From: an uncultured Clostridia bacterium
GTDB lineage: Bacteria; Bacillota; Clostridia; Christensenellales; Pumilibacteraceae
Assembly (NCBI GenBank): GCA_948440265.1
Contig: CAOJOK010000017.1
Span: 1-34,169, forward strand
Direction of reading: 5' to 3'
DNA length: 34,169 bases
In this document: one piece after another, positions 7,831-15,434 of the stretch
Layout of the letters: each line of letters begins with the position of its first letter
How positions within the stretch are numbered: the stretch's first letter is position 1
Made by a program: the position numbers and the translations under genes
The notes under the pieces: model-generated
Seen by the model: only the letters and a program-made list of their open reading frames with translations
Told to the model about the DNA's origin: nothing
The model's database searches: none

Positions 7831-8424
7831 ATGAATGAAAAACAAGGTTGCTGGGTAACGCTTAAAAACGGAACTCACATATTTGTGGAAAACGGCAAAA
7901 CCATAGATGAAGCAATTAAAGAATTAAACAAAGGCGATGGCGGTAAAGACAAGAGCGGTGTTTCAAAACAAAAGAAAATGACGCCTGCCGAAAAAATTGC
8001 AAGCGTACATATTGATTTTAGCAAGGATAATATTTTGCCTGAACTAAATGAAAGCACATTAAAGCAAATTCGTGAAGAAACGGGAATAAATGTTCCTAAT
8101 AAAAAAGTGCTCGCTAAGGGAGAAACTGTATACAGGAATAAAAGTATTCATGGTGAAGTGCCGACTGATGAATATGATAGATTGATTTCGGAAACGCTTT
8201 ATTCACCGGATAAAGTTATAAATAGTAATAATAAAAACAAGCCGTATGTGAATCTCGTTAAATTTGTCATGAAATCTACTGAAACAGGAAAAGAACTTCA
8301 TGGAATAACTGTAATAGACCTCGATGATAACAAAGAAAATTTCGAGTTGGTTCATTGGATGTTTGTTGGTACAAGAGGCATAAAGAAAACGGAAAAAGCG
8401 GCGATACCGCATAAAAATAAATAA
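7831..8424 (+). CDS. PBECR-like phage effector, candidate toxin of cassette 2
   Basis: This 197-residue protein has GGGAGG at 7819-7824 before the ATG at 7831; the longer frame from 7747 overlaps the previous gene and lacks a site. The N-terminus (CWVTLKNGTHIFVENG, then a short helix) resembles the lead-in of phage polyvalent proteins. Residues about 30-55 are Lys/Gly-rich. The C-terminal half carries a run like PBECR nuclease-fold domains: RNKSIHGEVPTDEYDRLISE, then SPDKVI, then paired strands to FVGTRG. No catalytic triad can be assigned. The gene is visibly richer in A/T than its neighbours, suggesting a transferred cassette. Like the gene at 3689, it is followed by a convergent structured RNA. 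Confidence 0.6.
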   Translation: MNEKQGCWVTLKNGTHIFVENGKTIDEAIKELNKGDGGKDKSGVSKQKKMTPAEKIASVHIDFSKDNILPELNESTLKQIREETGINVPNKKVLAKGETVYRNKSIHGEVPTDEYDRLISETLYSPDKVINSNNKNKPYVNLVKFVMKSTETGKELHGITVIDLDDNKENFELVHWMFVGTRGIKKTEKAAIPHKNK

Positions 8425-8427
8425 AAA

Positions 8428-8506
8428 ATGCCTATGGATGGACTACCAACCCATCGTCGAACTTAATCGGCAGTCGTGGTAGATTATCCCTGCAGTTCAT
8501 AGGCAT
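8428..8506 (-). other. Structured RNA domain B
   Basis: P1: ATGCCTATG 8428-8436 with CATAGGCAT 8498-8506. P2: GATGG 8437-8441 with CCATC 8451-8455, loop of 9. P3: GCAG 8470-8473 with CTGC 8490-8493. Loop-loop helix: CTACCA 8443-8448 with TGGTAG 8477-8482, six pairs. The plus side of P1 also ends in TTTTTTT (8506-8512), so the stem could terminate late transcripts as well. Confidence 0.75.
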
Positions 8507-8518
8507 TTTTTTATTTGG

Positions 8519-8605
8519 CTGATAGGGAGGACGCGCATACCCTCCATCGCAGTTGGTAGTACCAAAGCGGCAGGCGAGCGCGATTATTTCTGCCATTCGT
8601 ATCAG
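8519..8605 (-). other. Structured RNA domain C
   Basis: P1: CTGATA 8519-8524 with TATCAG 8600-8605. P2: GGAGG 8526-8530 with CCTCC 8541-8545, loop of 10. P3: GGCAG 8569-8573 with CTGCC 8590-8594. Loop-loop helix: CGCGC 8532-8536 with GCGCG 8578-8582. An extra hairpin, TTGGT 8553-8557 with ACCAA 8561-8565, stands between P2 and P3, the place of an anticodon arm if the fold is compared with tRNA. Confidence 0.75.
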
Positions 8606-8616
8606 TCTTTGTTATT

Positions 8617-8645
8617 ATTATACACCAAACCGTGCAAAAAGTCAA
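8617..8645 (-). promoter_or_regulatory. Near-consensus sigma-A promoter of small RNA BC
   Basis: On the minus strand: TTGACT (8645-8640), 17 bases, TATAAT (8622-8617). It shares TTGACTTTTT and GTATAATAA with the small RNA A promoter, so the two units look related by descent, promoter included. Confidence 0.85.
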
Positions 8646-8674
8646 CCTAAAATCAAAGAATCACGGAGAATACT

Positions 8675-9055
8675 ATGCAGAACTTCGAATACCCGATGTT
8701 TACCCCAAACGAGAAAGCTAAACTCTATAAACGCTTTACGGGTGACATCACAATCGATATAAGAAAAAACGAAACTATTACAGTGCAAGGTAACCGCTAT
8801 GTATATATCGGTAAGTTTCGCTGGATAGCGGCGACCGATAAAACAGAGAATGAGTACCAACCAATTGATGGATTGCTTACACCGAACGGGTATGTGACAA
8901 TCAAAACCAATACGCTGAAAAAATTTGAAAACGGAGATATAATTGTGCTTGACAACGAGTTATGGACTATTGACGGCGATATACGGATTGACTTTGTTTA
9001 TACGCCGAAAAAAGTACAGACTTATCAATATCTTCAACTCCGCAAGGTGATATAG
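8675..9055 (+). CDS. Head-closure or head-tail connector-like protein
   Basis: This 126-residue protein is rich in short strands (GDITIDIRKNETITVQ, NRYVYIGKFRWIA, YVTIKTNTLKKFENGDIIV), consistent with a small beta-barrel such as head-tail stopper proteins. CACGGAG at 8663-8669 precedes the ATG. Function is inferred from position after the capsid cluster and from beta content; no motif proves it. It is the first late gene after the small-RNA unit, so its transcription must cross the possible terminator in domain B or start within the gap. Confidence 0.55.
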   Translation: MQNFEYPMFTPNEKAKLYKRFTGDITIDIRKNETITVQGNRYVYIGKFRWIAATDKTENEYQPIDGLLTPNGYVTIKTNTLKKFENGDIIVLDNELWTIDGDIRIDFVYTPKKVQTYQYLQLRKVI

Positions 9056-9571
9056 ATGCGGTTTAATAATATATTCGGAATGCAGGATTTTTTTTGTAAT
9101 AATAGTTTGTCGGGTATAGTACCGCAAGTGGATAAGTGCGATATCGAACGTGGAGAATTAAGCGAATATAAAATATTTACCTGCTGTCAAAATGTGCTTA
9201 ATGGCTTTTTAAACGGCATTCTGACAGACGACGGTATTGTCGTAATAAACAAATCAAGGTCGGTTGTTTTACGCGTCGTAACGGCTTGTAAGAGCGTTTT
9301 AGAAGCAATGTTTGATAATTCGCAAAGTTTATTGCGAAATATAGGAGAGAATAAAAGTGTTTATACAAGCGTATCAAGCATATCGCAAATAGTCAATATG
9401 AATACGCCACAAAAGAAGTTATGCTTCTTAAACGAGATACTCGACAATATCAATTATAATCCCGATTTTAACAGTCAAAACAGTGTCCGCAGTCATTCGG
9501 GAAAATCTTACGGAGAAAGGCAACGCGCGTGGATGCGTCGTGTTGGATATAGACTAAAGGAGGCAAAATGA
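9056..9571 (+). CDS. Late phage protein of unknown function
   Basis: This 171-residue protein starts at an ATG immediately after the previous TAG, so translation is coupled. Residues 1-130 are mixed with several Cys (FFCNN, FTCCQN, TACKS, KLCF). The C-terminus is basic (GERQRAWMRRVGYRLKE). It could be a tail-completion protein, judging only by its place between connector and tail genes. No family is recognised. Confidence 0.55.
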   Translation: MRFNNIFGMQDFFCNNSLSGIVPQVDKCDIERGELSEYKIFTCCQNVLNGFLNGILTDDGIVVINKSRSVVLRVVTACKSVLEAMFDNSQSLLRNIGENKSVYTSVSSISQIVNMNTPQKKLCFLNEILDNINYNPDFNSQNSVRSHSGKSYGERQRAWMRRVGYRLKEAK

Positions 9572-10494
9572 AGCATATAAAAGTAACGGCAGACGCTTTA
9601 CTGGAATTAGTCAAAGGCGTTTTTTTTGCGTCTGATTTTGAGGTCGCCGACGAAGCAGGTACGTCGAAAGTATTACAACTGCTAAATATGGAGTATTACT
9701 CTTTTAAGCATCGTATCAAACCTGCAATCGATTGGATAGAAAGTATACAAAAGTCGCTTGACCGTTCATATTGTTTGTGTGAGCTGTTACAATGCAAACG
9801 CACATACAGTGCTGATATAGACCACGTTGTAATTGACGGAAGACTCACTGTGTGGTTGCAGACGTCAAAAATCAAGTTGTTCGAAACTTTTATTGACGAA
9901 TGTAATGCGTCGTGCTGTGGAGTTATACAGGAAGTGGATATATATGTAGAAAATCGCAAAGAGCTGCGTAATATGCTGATTGAGTTCGGTGCGCCTCAAG
10001 TATTATCACTTTCGCCCGCATCGGAAATAGGTGAAGCTGCGACGTTGACTGTTTCCGTAAGGATAGAACTTGCTCCGAGTATTTGCAGTTATAATGATTA
10101 CACAATAGAATTGTCATTCGGAGAAAACAGCGATGCCGAATATCTTACCGTACCATATACGTCTTGGAACTATACATATAATGCAAGTCAGGTTCCGATG
10201 CCGGCGGCAAATAACAGTGACAGCGGCTTTGTCAATGTATCGCAGAGTAATAGTATAAGTTTGGTTCTTTACGATTTCAATGAACCGCTTACAGACAATT
10301 TGCGAGAAATAGCGTTACGTTGCAACGCTATCGGGTACGTGTCGGAACTTAACAAGCCGATATATTTGCGTATCACAATAAAGGATACGGGAACTTACAT
10401 TTACAAGGTATTGCCCAAAACAATTACTTTAAACAGCGAAAATACCACATTCAATACTATTGCGGCAGTATTTGCTCCGGAGGGGGGACTGTGA
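9568..10494 (+). CDS. Late phage protein, possible tail component
   Basis: This 308-residue protein overlaps the previous stop by ATGA. The N-terminal about 85 residues look helical. The remainder is strand-rich (ATLTVSVRIELAPSI, SISLVLYDFNEP, PIYLRITIKDTGTYIYKV), which would suit a tail-tube or adaptor fold. It ends on a GGAGGGGG site that also drives the next gene. I cannot assign it confidently. A major tail protein would be expected about here if the tail is long. Confidence 0.5.
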   Translation: MKHIKVTADALLELVKGVFFASDFEVADEAGTSKVLQLLNMEYYSFKHRIKPAIDWIESIQKSLDRSYCLCELLQCKRTYSADIDHVVIDGRLTVWLQTSKIKLFETFIDECNASCCGVIQEVDIYVENRKELRNMLIEFGAPQVLSLSPASEIGEAATLTVSVRIELAPSICSYNDYTIELSFGENSDAEYLTVPYTSWNYTYNASQVPMPAANNSDSGFVNVSQSNSISLVLYDFNEPLTDNLREIALRCNAIGYVSELNKPIYLRITIKDTGTYIYKVLPKTITLNSENTTFNTIAAVFAPEGGL

Positions 10495-11087
10495 AAAAGA
10501 TAATTATAGAAATCAAACAAACCGATTGTTTGTCGAGTAATAAAAATGTTATAGACGAAGCATACGGAGATGACAAGTTGCAGTCGGATGTAAAGAAAGT
10601 TGTCGACAATATAAGTAATCCCGTCGGCGCAATCAAGTCTAAAATAGATGACCTCGCAGGAACAAAGGGCTTGGCAATTGCGGGGGCTGTAATCGCAGTA
10701 TCGCAAGAAGTACTCGGTCAAATTTCGGCAAGCGTAAATTTTGCAATCAGCGGTATAGGAATGACGACGGGGAACAGTTCGTTGCAAGAAAGAGTGATGC
10801 GGGAACAGGAAAAAGTGCAGGAAGGCGTGAGTATGGCAAAAAGTGTGTTGGGCGGAGTCGCGGCAGGTGCTGCTATAGGTGCATCTTTCGGTGCGATAGG
10901 CATTTTGGTTGGTGCAATCGGCGGTGCTGTTTTCGGCGGAGTTGCCGGGGAAGTGGATAAGCAGAGAAAATACGAAGAACGAGCAAGGGAATATGAGTAC
11001 GAAGCCTGGAAGTTCGATACTGCGCGTACGGTAAATTTGCAACGCGCCGGCGTTACGATATACGGCGGAAGACTGCATCAGTATTGA
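10491..11087 (+). CDS. Glycine-zipper membrane-active phage protein
   Basis: This 198-residue protein starts at a GTG with GGAGGGGG at 10479-10486 and overlaps the previous stop. Residues about 115-155 form two hydrophobic Gly/Ala-rich segments (LGGVAAGAAIGASFGAIGI, then VGAIGGAVFGGVAG), the pattern of glycine-zipper helices that pack into membranes. A charged coiled-coil-like stretch follows (DKQRKYEERAREYEYEAWKF). Tape-measure and ejection proteins of other phages carry such segments, but this is far shorter than any usual tape measure. A role in DNA passage across the membrane is inference. Confidence 0.6.
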   Translation: MKKIIIEIKQTDCLSSNKNVIDEAYGDDKLQSDVKKVVDNISNPVGAIKSKIDDLAGTKGLAIAGAVIAVSQEVLGQISASVNFAISGIGMTTGNSSLQERVMREQEKVQEGVSMAKSVLGGVAAGAAIGASFGAIGILVGAIGGAVFGGVAGEVDKQRKYEERAREYEYEAWKFDTARTVNLQRAGVTIYGGRLHQY

Positions 11088-11094
11088 GGTGATT

Positions 11095-14000
11095 ATGAAA
11101 TACAAATACAGACTCGAAATAAAAGAAAATAAAGTGTGGACGGACTACACTCCTTTTTGCATACAACCGTTTTCTCTGAAGGATACGCTTGACGAAACTT
11201 TGGCGTCTATGACTGTCAAAATGTATCTTGACCGGGCGGAAACCATAACGCCTTCGTCAATGGCAAGATTTTTCGTTTATGAAAATACAGGTAAAGAGTA
11301 TGAACTTAAAGACAAGTACGATTTTGTTGTGGATAATGACAATGTATATAAAGAAGTCTTGGCAGGAAAAGGAAACTATGCTCACGAAGTTGTATTCACG
11401 GAGCCGCTTGCGCTTTTGCAAAAATACACTGTAGATAATATATCATTGACATATCAACTTGAAGATATGGTGCAATATTTAGATACGGGCGCATTAAAGG
11501 CAAACGTACAACTGATTTCCACAGATGCAATACGTGCTGAAATAGTTACTATCCCAACCGATGCGGAAAGCGCGATTAATAAATACTACACTTATTTTTT
11601 TGATGCGTCACCCTACATATCGAGCGACGGAACGACGCATATTGGATTAAATGAATGGTCAAGAGTGTTATATTTTAAAGGAAATCAATTATATCGTATA
11701 GATAAAGAAGGGAGGGAAATACCTTGCGGTTATGGTAAATATCCGTATATTCCATTTTGTCCTTTGTGGTGTTCCGAATATGATCCAAGCACAGGACAAG
11801 AAACAAAATTTCAGCTCGCGTACGACGTTTATGTTGAAGAAATAGATTTGAAGACGGGAAACATTATCGTTCCGGAAAGATTACTTCGAACGGTAGATTT
11901 GTGTGCTACTGATACGAAAGGCTTTCGAGATGGTCTGATTAATAATTTTCGTACTGGACCGTATGCTCCGATTAAGAAGGACGATATTCAAAAAAGTGCT
12001 ACTGACGCTACAATAACATCTAGACGCGTTGCGCGTGCGACTATAGCTCCTTCATTTAAAGATACATCTGACAAATTGTATGTTGATTATTTCAATAGCG
12101 ACCGCAGTGCATATTGGGCGCCGAAGGAATTTGGTAAGGTTGAATATTATTGGTTTGCCTTGAAGCCAGAAAGGCGGTATAATATGCGATATGTGCGAAA
12201 TCGCAATATACAGCAACAAGACCCCCAGTATGCGTGGAGTTCTACTTTTCCGATTAAACGTTCGGAGTGGATAAAAAGCGGTGTTCCGACTAAATGTGTC
12301 GCTTATATCACAAGTGACGATTCTTTTTTTGTGCCAATAGGAGAAGAAAACAAACTGCAATATCCGGAACTTCGGTATAGTTTTGATGTGTTGGATATAA
12401 GTGAGAATGCGGGAACAGTAGACGTTGCTGTCCCTACACCTCCCGAATATGCATACAAGTATAATTGCTATGAATATTTGAAAAAAGCTTTTTATACTAC
12501 GGGAAACTATAAAGATGGCGCTCCGCTTCCGTTTGCCGTGACTGACGAAGTGCGTCGAAAATTACAGATGTCTGCTATTTACGAAAGTAGAAATTCTGGC
12601 AATACATTGTATGATGTATGTTTGCACATCGGTCGATATATTCACGCTATACCGTATTGTTACATAGGCGATGACGATTTGGTATACCTTGATTTCCTGT
12701 CACTTGGTAGCAACGAGCTACAAACGGATGCGGGACGTGTCACTTCTGTATTTAACAGTCGTAATCTTGCGGAATACCTTTCAAGTTTTGATAGTTATGT
12801 GACCAATCTTGCAAATAATGACAGTGATATAGAAGAAGTGTTGTGTGCTAAATCGAATGACGGCAGTTCGCTTGTGTATGCAGACAATGCAGTATTGTCG
12901 TTGAGTCGTCCGTGCTATGGAATAAAGGAGTTCTATGTTGCCAAGCGGTCCGCACCAAACGATTGGCAACCGTTAATCAAAAATTTAAGTTTGAAAGGTG
13001 CAAGCTTTGTTTGTGAAAAAAGTATATACAATGTTCTTGACTATCGAGCCGAGTATACTCCAAATAGGGGCTGTTGTCTGTACTATACGCTTGGAGGCAG
13101 TATGATAGAAGGCTTGCAGTATAAACGCCCAAACCCTGTATCTTCGGGAGAAGAAAATACGGCAATTCAAAACATTATAGGGCGCATTTGGTGGTATGAC
13201 ACTATTGCGTCGGAAGTTAATATCAATGACTATATTTTCAAGATTAAATACCGAACCTATGATGATACTAGAGTACGTCTTTTTCGTCCGGATTTACAAA
13301 AATATATGCTCAATACCGCGAACGACCGTTATCCTATGCAGAGAACGTATAGAAGTCAAACAGAAAAGGTAATTAACTCCGATTTCTACGGTAGAAACCT
13401 TGAGGGGGAACTTGTTAGAACAGGAAATGAAGTTCGACAAAGAGATTATTTGTTAAAGACGTATAACGAATTGCCGTGTGTCGGTGATTTGCGGAGCATA
13501 GACGGAATGCCTCATTATGTCAGTGAAATAACGATTCCGTTTTATAATGAATATATAAGCGCATCCGTTATTTACAGCAAGGACTTTCAGCGTTTAAGCT
13601 CGATAGTATCTATACCTGCCGAAAATCGCTTTTATGAAATAGCTGTGCAGGATATTGTAAAACGTACAGTAGCAAGCGATGAATTTGTAATAATCGATAC
13701 AAAGACACATTTGCAAGACAGTGAACTGACGGAGCAGGGACGCAGGTATTTGCTTAATAGAGTGCTGTCGAATACGGCAACTCCCATAAGATATGCTGTG
13801 CTAACCTTTAAAAATAAAGCCGATAATCCCAACAAATGGAAAATCGATATTATAAAACCGGTTCACTCTTTCAGTATACATTCGAGTTTCGGACTTTCGG
13901 TGGCAATGGAAGATAATTACAGTGCAGGTACGCAAGTGCTGAATAATGAAGGTTTTAATTTTCAAAGCAAGAACAGTTTTATTAAGGCATTCGATGCTTT

Positions 14001-14592
14001 CGGTTATAATATAGCTTCTTTGTATGCAAAGGTATTGCTTAGCTCCGATATCAATGCGTCATCGAGAGCATATCGTACTTTATTGCCTGTAAGATATTGT
14101 GACAAATATGGGAATGTCGACCTTTATGATTTGAAGTTGTATGGCGAACAAGCACTTTCTTTGGAACAAATCGGAGTTCAACCGATATATGTCGATAAAT
14201 TTGCGGATACACTGTACGATTCTACTGATAATGTGCTGTTAAAAGACAGTCGCGAAGCAATCTCGTTTTTACCTCAATTTAATGCAATAGCAGGTGATAA
14301 TGACGTAATAATAGGGTCTGGTTTTTGGAAAGAAAAAAATAAACCCGTAAAATGCTATACTTATTTGTTTTCATTGAATAAAAATGATGAACATCTGCCG
14401 CGCAACGGTAAGATTGTGAACTTTAATTGTGATATGAGCTCGGGTATGATAACTATAGATGGAGTGTCGGAACAGGCAAAAGCCGTTGCATTTGGTTATG
14501 AAACATCGGACGGAGATATAGAAATGATTTTCGGCATAAATAAAAGGACAACGCAAATAGCATTATCCTTTGTTCATAAGATAGGCGGTTAG
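11095..14592 (+). CDS. Large tail hub/Tal-like protein
   Basis: This 1165-residue protein is the largest phage product here. GAGGTGA at 11086-11092 sets the ATG at 11095. The first about 150 residues (LEIKENKVWTDYTPF, then NYAHEVVFTEPLALLQKYTV) resemble the baseplate hub domain of Tal/gp27-like tail-tip proteins. These connect the tail tube to the receptor-binding parts. A long central region is strand-rich with many Tyr, as in tail-tip extensions. I see no peptidase or lysozyme motif. It is followed, after the inserted lipoprotein unit, by the BppU-like fibre, the expected neighbour. The hub identity is a pattern match. Confidence 0.65.
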   Translation: MKYKYRLEIKENKVWTDYTPFCIQPFSLKDTLDETLASMTVKMYLDRAETITPSSMARFFVYENTGKEYELKDKYDFVVDNDNVYKEVLAGKGNYAHEVVFTEPLALLQKYTVDNISLTYQLEDMVQYLDTGALKANVQLISTDAIRAEIVTIPTDAESAINKYYTYFFDASPYISSDGTTHIGLNEWSRVLYFKGNQLYRIDKEGREIPCGYGKYPYIPFCPLWCSEYDPSTGQETKFQLAYDVYVEEIDLKTGNIIVPERLLRTVDLCATDTKGFRDGLINNFRTGPYAPIKKDDIQKSATDATITSRRVARATIAPSFKDTSDKLYVDYFNSDRSAYWAPKEFGKVEYYWFALKPERRYNMRYVRNRNIQQQDPQYAWSSTFPIKRSEWIKSGVPTKCVAYITSDDSFFVPIGEENKLQYPELRYSFDVLDISENAGTVDVAVPTPPEYAYKYNCYEYLKKAFYTTGNYKDGAPLPFAVTDEVRRKLQMSAIYESRNSGNTLYDVCLHIGRYIHAIPYCYIGDDDLVYLDFLSLGSNELQTDAGRVTSVFNSRNLAEYLSSFDSYVTNLANNDSDIEEVLCAKSNDGSSLVYADNAVLSLSRPCYGIKEFYVAKRSAPNDWQPLIKNLSLKGASFVCEKSIYNVLDYRAEYTPNRGCCLYYTLGGSMIEGLQYKRPNPVSSGEENTAIQNIIGRIWWYDTIASEVNINDYIFKIKYRTYDDTRVRLFRPDLQKYMLNTANDRYPMQRTYRSQTEKVINSDFYGRNLEGELVRTGNEVRQRDYLLKTYNELPCVGDLRSIDGMPHYVSEITIPFYNEYISASVIYSKDFQRLSSIVSIPAENRFYEIAVQDIVKRTVASDEFVIIDTKTHLQDSELTEQGRRYLLNRVLSNTATPIRYAVLTFKNKADNPNKWKIDIIKPVHSFSIHSSFGLSVAMEDNYSAGTQVLNNEGFNFQSKNSFIKAFDAFGYNIASLYAKVLLSSDINASSRAYRTLLPVRYCDKYGNVDLYDLKLYGEQALSLEQIGVQPIYVDKFADTLYDSTDNVLLKDSREAISFLPQFNAIAGDNDVIIGSGFWKEKNKPVKCYTYLFSLNKNDEHLPRNGKIVNFNCDMSSGMITIDGVSEQAKAVAFGYETSDGDIEMIFGINKRTTQIALSFVHKIGG

Positions 14593-15283
14593 AATCCCAT
14601 AGCTTCTGCTTTTTTCAAGTAAGTTGAAACATCTAAAAGTTGGGGCATTTCCGGTAAAGCAGCTGGAAGATAATCGCAGGCTGTTATCCAAAACAATTCG
14701 GCTCGCTTGGTATTATAGGCTGGTGCTGTGGTTTTTATGGGACCTGCAGAGAACAGACAACAAAACTCTTTTGCTGCTTGTTCAGACTTTCTGGCTATAT
14801 ATAGTGAATTATTGCCTATTGTGAAATCGCTCGAAGACAGTACAGTTTGAATGTCTCCGCTGTTTAAGATAATATCAAAATCGCCAGGATTATTATTTTT
14901 AACATCGGTAAGTGCTGTAATGCCGTTTTTGTCTATATGTATGATTGCACAATATAGAACTTCAGATGGAAAATAGCATATCTCGGTTGCTTTTACGTTG
15001 GCGTCGGTAAATATAGTAGTGCCATCAATAGAGAATGATATATTCTCTCCACCTCTGCCGCTACTGGTGTATATTCTATAAGCCGTGTCATAATCGCGGA
15101 GTAAGTCGACAAGTTCTTTTTCGGCTTCATATCGCTTTTGGTTTTGTATAAAGTTTTTGTAATCGCTGTCACCGCACCCGACCAGCATAAAAGCAAATAT
15201 CGCGCATATTATGGCGCATACGATGCGATAAAGATATTTATTGCTCAAAATCCGCGGGGGGGGGTACTCATTTTTTTATTCAT
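14589..15283 (-). CDS. Phage-encoded lipoprotein, apparently phase-variable and out of frame in this copy
   Basis: The mature frame (14589-15248) has a classic lipoprotein signal: Lys/Arg at the start, a hydrophobic core (IVCAIICAIFAFM) and the lipobox LVGC, followed by about 195 polar residues with no known domain. It only has a TTG start with no ribosome site. A well-placed GGAGG (15297-15293) and ATG (15283) open a different frame (MNKKMSTPP...) that runs into nine C residues (G9 on the plus strand, 15256-15264) and stops at once. Ten or seven C would fuse ATG and lipoprotein in one frame. It is transcribed against the late operon from its own consensus promoter, like a prophage cargo gene. 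Surface lipoproteins of prophages can block entry of related phages; that role is inferred. Confidence 0.75.
15256..15264 (-). repeat. Homopolymeric C9 tract (G9 on plus strand) in lipoprotein start region
   Basis: Nine identical bases lie between the ribosome-bound ATG and the lipoprotein frame. Such tracts slip during replication and switch frames. A sequencing length error is the other explanation. Confidence 0.85.
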
Positions 15284-15311
15284 AAAAATACACCTCCGAA
15301 TGATGGTTTTT

Positions 15312-15340
15312 ATTATACAAAAGCGATAGATAATTGTCAA
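15312..15340 (-). promoter_or_regulatory. Consensus promoter of the lipoprotein gene
   Basis: On the minus strand: TTGACA (15340-15335), 17 bases, TATAAT (15317-15312), a perfect sigma-A match. Start predicted near 15305, followed by GGAGG 8 bases later. Confidence 0.9.
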
Positions 15341-15434
15341 GTTAAATAGCAATGGTGAGAACATAATATTGCTTGTGGGAAGCATATGTGAAGAAGTAGC
15401 AAATTTTAGTACAAAAAAATTACGGAGGTTTAAA

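Larger units (their letters stand above)
8410..8610 (-). ncRNA. Structured small RNA BC with two tandem copies of the fold, convergent to effector gene 2
   Basis: A minus-strand promoter predicts a start near 8610. The about 200-base RNA contains domain C (8519-8605) then domain B (8428-8506), both with the fold of small RNA A. The last stem (8425-8436 with 8498-8512) ends in a U-rich run (about 8427-8410), which can serve as terminator. The 3' end overlaps the end of the effector gene in antisense. The tandem repeat of a pseudoknotted module upstream of a terminator recalls type III antitoxin RNAs such as ToxI. Here, however, the orientation is convergent and the module is about twice as long. 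The family is unrecognised. Confidence 0.8.

Noticed and set aside
8428..8605. Reading the tandem RNA domains as a CRISPR array or as true tRNA genes
   Set aside because: Sequences of the units differ while only the pairing is kept, and there is no anticodon loop, D-loop GG or 3' CCA end.
14624..14824. Plus-strand short ORF opposite the lipoprotein gene
   Set aside because: The minus frame has a signal peptide, lipobox and consensus promoter; the plus frame has none of these.
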